A stretch of 8,065 nt of DNA from Nitrososphaerota archaeon (lineage in GTDB: Archaea > Thermoproteota > Nitrososphaeria > Nitrososphaerales > CADDZS01), in the NCBI GenBank assembly GCA_027886795.1, contig JAPCJU010000046.1, positions 1-8,065 on the forward strand, read 5' to 3'. Under the pieces are notes generated by a model, which was given only the letters and a program-made list of their open reading frames with translations, was not told where the DNA came from and searched no databases. The translations under genes and the position numbers were made by a program. Shown piece by piece: positions 4,751 through 8,065 of this stretch; position 1 is the stretch's first letter; each line of letters starts with the position of its first letter.

Positions 4751-5929
4751 TTGAAAAGCGATTTGGAGAGAAAGCCTTCAGACTCGACCTGGATGCCAAA
4801 AAAGCTCCGCCAGTTGCTGAATGAGCCTCTGTATGCCAGCGTTATGATGGCAACGGGCGTCTTCTTTCTGGTAAGCATTCTAATACATTTTCCAATCGCA
4901 AACTCGCCAGAATTTTACAGCGACTTTCTCGGCTCCTTCTGGGGAAGGATGGTAGGGAATACACAGATCCACGAAGTAGTTGTCGGGATACCCTACGTTA
5001 CCTACATGTTTGAGTATCCCCCAATTTGCGGTTTGATTCTGTGGTTGGGCGGATGGGCGAGCGGCGGAAGCCAGACGATCTTTGCCGCCGTAGAGTTTGG
5101 CATCTTACTCCTCTTCACGATTTTGACTTCGCATGTCGTTTACCAGTTTCTCGGATACCTCAAATTAGACCACAACAGACAGCTCTTATTTTCTATCTTC
5201 GCACCTTCTCTATTGTTCTACGGCGCGTATAATTTTGACATCGTCCAAACTTTCTTCGTTGTGGCTTCTCTCTATTTATTTATGGCAAGACGTCAGACGA
5301 AACTGAGCGCCCTGTCGCTCGGCCTCGCGGTCGCCACGAAATTATCTCCGGCTATTCTGTTACCCTTGTTCTGGCAGGAACTTCCCGGCAGAAAAAGTAG
5401 AATCACATATTCCGCAGTTATGGGTGGGACGATCGCCGCGCTGAATGTACCTTTCATGCTCGCGAATTTCAGTACATGGCTGGCTGGTTACACGTTTTTG
5501 AAGAACTGGGGTCTGGAAGACAGTTTCCTTGTTTGGATTTTCAATAACTCCGACAGTTGGGGCCTCGCGAAAGACATAAGCTACGTCTTGCTCGGAGCAT
5601 CCGCACTTTCAGTCTATATCTTTTTCAGACACAAGCCAATGCTTGTTAGAGCGTTCATGCTGCTCGGGATGTTCATTTTGTTTTCCTACATAGCAACTCC
5701 TCAGATGAATCTCGATCTTCTGCCGCTTTTTTCGATCGTGCCGTTGATTCCCCTGTCCCTCTTTTATCTCTACGAACTAACGGACGTTGGGATGATCGTT
5801 TTTTGGTTCGTCTTCAATAATCCTACATTGCCTGGAATACCGCAGACTTTTGCCCTCTTGCGGCAGATTTTTTTGGCCGCGATGATAGGCATCCTCGGAT
5901 TTTCAAAAAAGATTTTGAATACTGAGTAG
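4751..5929 (+). CDS. GT87-like (DUF2029-type) GT-C glycosyltransferase
   Basis: This 392-residue polytopic membrane protein resembles GT87 / PimE-type polyprenol-phosphate-sugar-dependent glycosyltransferases, which add mannose or a related sugar to lipid carriers or glycolipids on the outer membrane face. After a 28-residue polar N-tail and TM1, the first extracytoplasmic loop holds FYSDF with D58, the usual GT-C catalytic Asp position, and then YMFEYPP (E88-Y-P-P91), a GT87 hallmark. YGAYNFDIVQ (N161, D163) and LGLAVATKLSPAILLPLFW (K197) match the later family motifs. ATPQMNLDLLPLF (316-327) corresponds to the late substrate-side segment. TTG 4751 directly follows an in-frame TAA; ATG at residue 15 (4793) is the alternative and would remove only polar tail. 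It lies 7 bases ahead of the PMT-like gene, so the two are almost certainly co-transcribed. Donor and acceptor are unknown. Confidence 0.83.
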   Translation: MKSDLERKPSDSTWMPKKLRQLLNEPLYASVMMATGVFFLVSILIHFPIANSPEFYSDFLGSFWGRMVGNTQIHEVVVGIPYVTYMFEYPPICGLILWLGGWASGGSQTIFAAVEFGILLLFTILTSHVVYQFLGYLKLDHNRQLLFSIFAPSLLFYGAYNFDIVQTFFVVASLYLFMARRQTKLSALSLGLAVATKLSPAILLPLFWQELPGRKSRITYSAVMGGTIAALNVPFMLANFSTWLAGYTFLKNWGLEDSFLVWIFNNSDSWGLAKDISYVLLGASALSVYIFFRHKPMLVRAFMLLGMFILFSYIATPQMNLDLLPLFSIVPLIPLSLFYLYELTDVGMIVFWFVFNNPTLPGIPQTFALLRQIFLAAMIGILGFSKKILNTE

Positions 5930-5936
5930 ATCATTT

Positions 5937-7415
5937 TTGGCGAAAGACGAATCGAGCGACGCTCCACCTAAGAAGGATGAGATAACTTCGACTACGCCAG
6001 AATCTGTTGCAACCGTTTCGAGTGAACATCCGTCTGCCTTAACTGAACCACTGACTGATCAGATTAAGAATTATCTCTGGAATAGTTTTGCCTCGTTCAA
6101 CATCGGTCATCTTCTGCTGCTTCTCCTGGGACTGCATCTATTCGCGATGTCATTTCCGAGTGCAAGCGACCAGAAGGTTTTCGATGAGGCTTACTACACT
6201 CAGGCGGCCAAGGATCTATTAAATTTCGTTCCCAGCAACTTGGAACACCCCTTCTTCGGTAAGATTTGGGGTGCCATCGGAATCTATCTTTTCGGCAACG
6301 ATTTCTTCGGCTGGAGAATCTTCTATGTTCTCATCGGCGTGGCTAGCGTCTGGGCGTTGTATGAGCTTGCTCTAGTTTTCTTCTCGAAGGAGAAGGCACT
6401 GCTGGCCGCATCACTGCTCGGATTTGAGACACTCTTCTTCATCCACACTTCTCTGCTTCTGCTCGAGGGACCGCCGATTCTTTTTGCTCTTCTAGCATTT
6501 CTGGCTTACTTCAAAAAACACTACTATCTTTCGGCGATTGGTTTCGGGCTTTCAGTCTTGAGCAAGGAGTGGGGAATCTACTTCGTCGCCGCTCTATTCC
6601 TTTACCACGTATGGGCAACCAAACGCATTCCATTTTCGAAATTACTTTCGGGAAGGTCTTTGAAAACCCTCGTGGCATTTATCATCATCGTGGTGGTCGT
6701 GGTCGGCGTGCCGTTGCAGATTTACGATGTCGTCTACCATCCGTACAGAAGTACGATCACAACGGTTGGTACGGTATACATCGTCAACGCTACAAGCGGC
6801 CAGACGGTTACCACCACAACAACTTCGACGAATCACAGCGATTATGTCAACTTTTTCTGGGAAAATTTCATTTATTATTACACATATCATAGCGGACTAA
6901 CTATTTCACCCGGGGATCTCCAAAATTCGTGGGATCATGTGGCTTGGTACTGGATCCTTCCGATCGACATCAATCCGTCCCAATATTACGTAACGACGGT
7001 AACCGTGACAACAACGGGCGCGAATGGCACAGTCATTTCCAAGACCGAGCTCCACCCCATAGATTGGCAGGGCATTGGAAATTTGGTAATCTGGTGGTCA
7101 ATATGGATCATAGTGCCAGTCCTGATCTTCAAAGCAATCAGAAAGACCGCCACGCAGCTCGACGCGCTGATAGCCGCATTGATCGTTGGAACTTATGTTC
7201 CAAATCTCATTTTATCCGGTGTAATTCATAGAGTAGTCTACGCGTTTTACTTCATCAATACGGACCCCGCTCTTGTTCTCGGGATTCCGATGGTAATCAC
7301 CTTCATAGTTCCTGACTCGATCAAGTGGCAACGAGCCTTGATGGCCCTCTGGCTGGGTGCTGCAATCCTCTTTTTCATCCTGTTTTTCCCAGTGCATCCG
7401 ATTGATTTTCGATAG
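5937..7415 (+). CDS. PMT/GT39-like protein O-mannosyltransferase
   Basis: This 492-residue GT-C transferase of the dolichyl-phosphate-mannose:protein mannosyltransferase type would glycosylate Ser/Thr of exported proteins at the outer membrane face. A 55-residue polar, disordered N-tail precedes TM1. The first loop has the catalytic pair D83-E84 in VFDEAYY, then EHPFFGK (H104, P105, K109) and GWR (R127), all PMT hallmarks. LLLLEGPPILF (E177) stands where PMTs usually have LD. VLSKEWG (K210) and GNLVIWW (381-387, matching the PMT GNPxIWW segment) confirm the family. No MIR domain is present. The large loop at about 266-378 holds Thr-rich stretches and three N-glycosylation sequons (N284-A-T, N299-H-S, N363-G-T). 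The start is TTG 5937: the frame is closed upstream at 5916-5918 and the next Met is residue 71. It lies 7 bases after the GT87-like stop. Confidence 0.9.
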   Translation: MAKDESSDAPPKKDEITSTTPESVATVSSEHPSALTEPLTDQIKNYLWNSFASFNIGHLLLLLLGLHLFAMSFPSASDQKVFDEAYYTQAAKDLLNFVPSNLEHPFFGKIWGAIGIYLFGNDFFGWRIFYVLIGVASVWALYELALVFFSKEKALLAASLLGFETLFFIHTSLLLLEGPPILFALLAFLAYFKKHYYLSAIGFGLSVLSKEWGIYFVAALFLYHVWATKRIPFSKLLSGRSLKTLVAFIIIVVVVVGVPLQIYDVVYHPYRSTITTVGTVYIVNATSGQTVTTTTTSTNHSDYVNFFWENFIYYYTYHSGLTISPGDLQNSWDHVAWYWILPIDINPSQYYVTTVTVTTTGANGTVISKTELHPIDWQGIGNLVIWWSIWIIVPVLIFKAIRKTATQLDALIAALIVGTYVPNLILSGVIHRVVYAFYFINTDPALVLGIPMVITFIVPDSIKWQRALMALWLGAAILFFILFFPVHPIDFR

Positions 7416-7433
7416 CTCCCGAAGCTGGAAAAG

Positions 7434-7443
7434 GTATTTTACA
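7434..7443 (+). promoter_or_regulatory. TATA-like box for the gene at 7501
   Basis: GTATTTTACA lies 58-67 bases before GTG 7501 and predicts transcription start near 7466-7470, on the dyad at 7468-7482. This suggests the gene need not depend on read-through from the glycosyltransferase operon. Confidence 0.4.
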
Positions 7444-7467
7444 TCGCGATCGCCTAGATTGGATTTG

Positions 7468-7482
7468 CTAATTCTGAATTAG
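7468..7482. promoter_or_regulatory. Perfect dyad CTAATTC-T-GAATTAG, candidate operator or leader hairpin
   Basis: Seven-base arms around a single base form a perfect dyad. With a 2-base bulge the symmetry extends to TTG (7465-7467) on the left and CAA on the right (near 7486-7488). It covers the transcription start predicted from the TATA-like box at 7434-7443 and precedes the Shine-Dalgarno sequence. A dimeric repressor site is the simplest reading. Confidence 0.5.
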
Positions 7483-7490
7483 AGCAAGAA

Positions 7491-7497
7491 GGGAGAT
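7491..7497 (+). promoter_or_regulatory. Shine-Dalgarno sequence deciding the GTG start at 7501
   Basis: GGGAGAT ends 3 bases (core GGAG 6 bases) before GTG 7501 and is the clearest ribosome-binding site in the window. It favours GTG 7501 over the in-frame ATG at 7561. Confidence 0.6.
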
Positions 7498-7500
7498 ATC

Positions 7501-7953
7501 GTGGTCCTGATTTTCCTGAATAACCTGCAGTTTGAGGCGGAAAAATTCGAGACCCGCACGATGCCCACCCCAAACATGAAGGGAAAAGAAATGATCTACT
7601 GGATTAAAGTTGGCACCGACGACAAGCGGCTCGCAGCTGATCTCCAGAGGTTCCTTGAAGGCGCGCCAAAATTCATCGATCTCAGAGTTCCCAGTGCCTT
7701 CATTGCCGCAAAGACTGAACTAGAAACCTATAGAGTATTTCCTGCGAGAAGCGCGGACACTCCATCCTCGGTGGAGGAAGCCAAACAAAGAGGTGCCGTA
7801 AAGGCAGTAGGACCGGATCCTGGTGCTTTGAGCGAAACATTGAATGAAGGTGGATCTGAAGATCGCCCGGAGGGTCAAGTTAGGATGGAGATATTGCTGA
7901 GAAGGACTTTACCGGCGACGCCTGAGAAACAGACGCAATCGCCGTATGGTTAG
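7501..7953 (+). CDS. Hypothetical soluble protein, 150 residues
   Basis: I do not recognise this protein. It has no signal peptide or membrane helix. Residues 1-80 look folded: a strand (MVLIFLNNLQFEAEKFE), a strand after a polar turn (KEMIYWIKVGTDD), a helix (KRLAADLQRFLEGA) and a segment FIDLRVPSAFIAAKTELETYRVF. Residues 81-125 are low in hydrophobics and rich in Pro, Gly, Glu and Ser (DTPSSVEEAKQRG, DPGALSETLNEGGSEDRPEG), so probably flexible. A last strand, QVRMEILLRRTL, precedes a Pro/Gln-rich tail. GTG 7501 is chosen because GGGAGAT lies directly upstream. The gene follows the glycosyltransferase operon by 85 bases and has its own TATA-like box and dyad, so a functional link to glycosylation is unproven. 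The alternating strand-helix order of the first half would suit a small alpha/beta fold. Function unknown. Confidence 0.75.
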   Translation: MVLIFLNNLQFEAEKFETRTMPTPNMKGKEMIYWIKVGTDDKRLAADLQRFLEGAPKFIDLRVPSAFIAAKTELETYRVFPARSADTPSSVEEAKQRGAVKAVGPDPGALSETLNEGGSEDRPEGQVRMEILLRRTLPATPEKQTQSPYG

Positions 7954-8065
7954 CTACTCAAGGTCTGACAGTGTCGAGACCACACGACTCCGAAGTTCTC
8001 AACCGAGTGGCCTCAAAATAGACTCGTCTTACTAATTGCCTCAGAAACTTTGTTTGATTGACCAA

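Noticed and set aside
6569..7231. Additional open frames on both strands inside the PMT-like gene
   Set aside because: They are out-of-frame readings of a strongly supported gene, with no start signals of their own.
7958..8065. Minus-strand frames open at the right edge, ending at 7958-7960 (35 codons) or 8013-8015 (16 codons)
   Set aside because: One could be the 3' end of a convergent gene, but both are short, unlike any protein I know and not statistically notable. The last 112 bases are left unassigned.
7954..8065. tRNA- or structured-RNA-like look of the right-end spacer
   Set aside because: No T-loop GTTCGANTC, anticodon stem or acceptor pairing could be assembled on either strand.

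Overview
The window looks like a piece of an archaeal chromosome, most likely from the Nitrososphaeria (Thaumarchaeota) or a close relative. This is inferred from three things. One small protein resembles the DUF6659/roadblock-like families common in that group. Several AT-rich boxes sit about 25 to 35 bases ahead of starts that have little or no leader. There is also a paired set of GT-C glycosyltransferases of the kind that decorate archaeal surface proteins. Base composition is moderate, with one short, very G+C-rich island. Start-codon choice is unusual: five of the ten genes (601, 1899, 4505 on the minus strand, 4751 and 5937) appear to start with TTG, and one (7501) with GTG.

Layout. 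On the left edge the minus strand carries the N-terminus of a fumarylacetoacetate hydrolase (FAH) family enzyme (1-111). A gene-free stretch of about 490 bases follows, containing a G+C-rich cluster of overlapping palindromes (404-465). On the plus strand come a 12-helix MFS transporter (601-1812), an unrecognised beta-rich 159-residue protein (1899-2378), a 63-residue four-cysteine protein (2409-2600), a DUF6659-like protein (2679-3050) and a rhomboid intramembrane protease (3187-3903). A minus-strand membrane protein resembling an ECF S component (3936-4505) converges on the rhomboid gene. It shares a 245-base divergent promoter region with a two-gene plus-strand operon encoding a GT87-like transferase (4751-5929) and a PMT/GT39-like protein mannosyltransferase (5937-7415). 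A hypothetical 150-residue protein (7501-7953) follows, with its own TATA-like box, dyad and Shine-Dalgarno sequence. The last 112 bases hold no gene I can support.

How the genes may work together. The clearest functional unit is the GT87-PMT pair, separated by 7 bases. Both are polytopic transferases expected to use polyprenyl-phosphate-linked sugars on the outer face of the membrane, so glycosylation of lipid carriers or surface proteins is the natural inference. The PMT-like enzyme carries Thr-rich, sequon-containing stretches in its own extracytoplasmic loop. The rhomboid keeps its Ser/His catalytic dyad but has Asp where the oxyanion-side His of TM2 normally sits. The other genes look like independent housekeeping or lineage-specific units. 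I see no CRISPR array, insertion sequence, tRNA, rRNA or recognisable defence system, and nothing that clearly amounts to a new multi-gene system. The most unusual items are the palindrome island, the PMT loop, the rhomboid substitution and several promoter-placed dyads.
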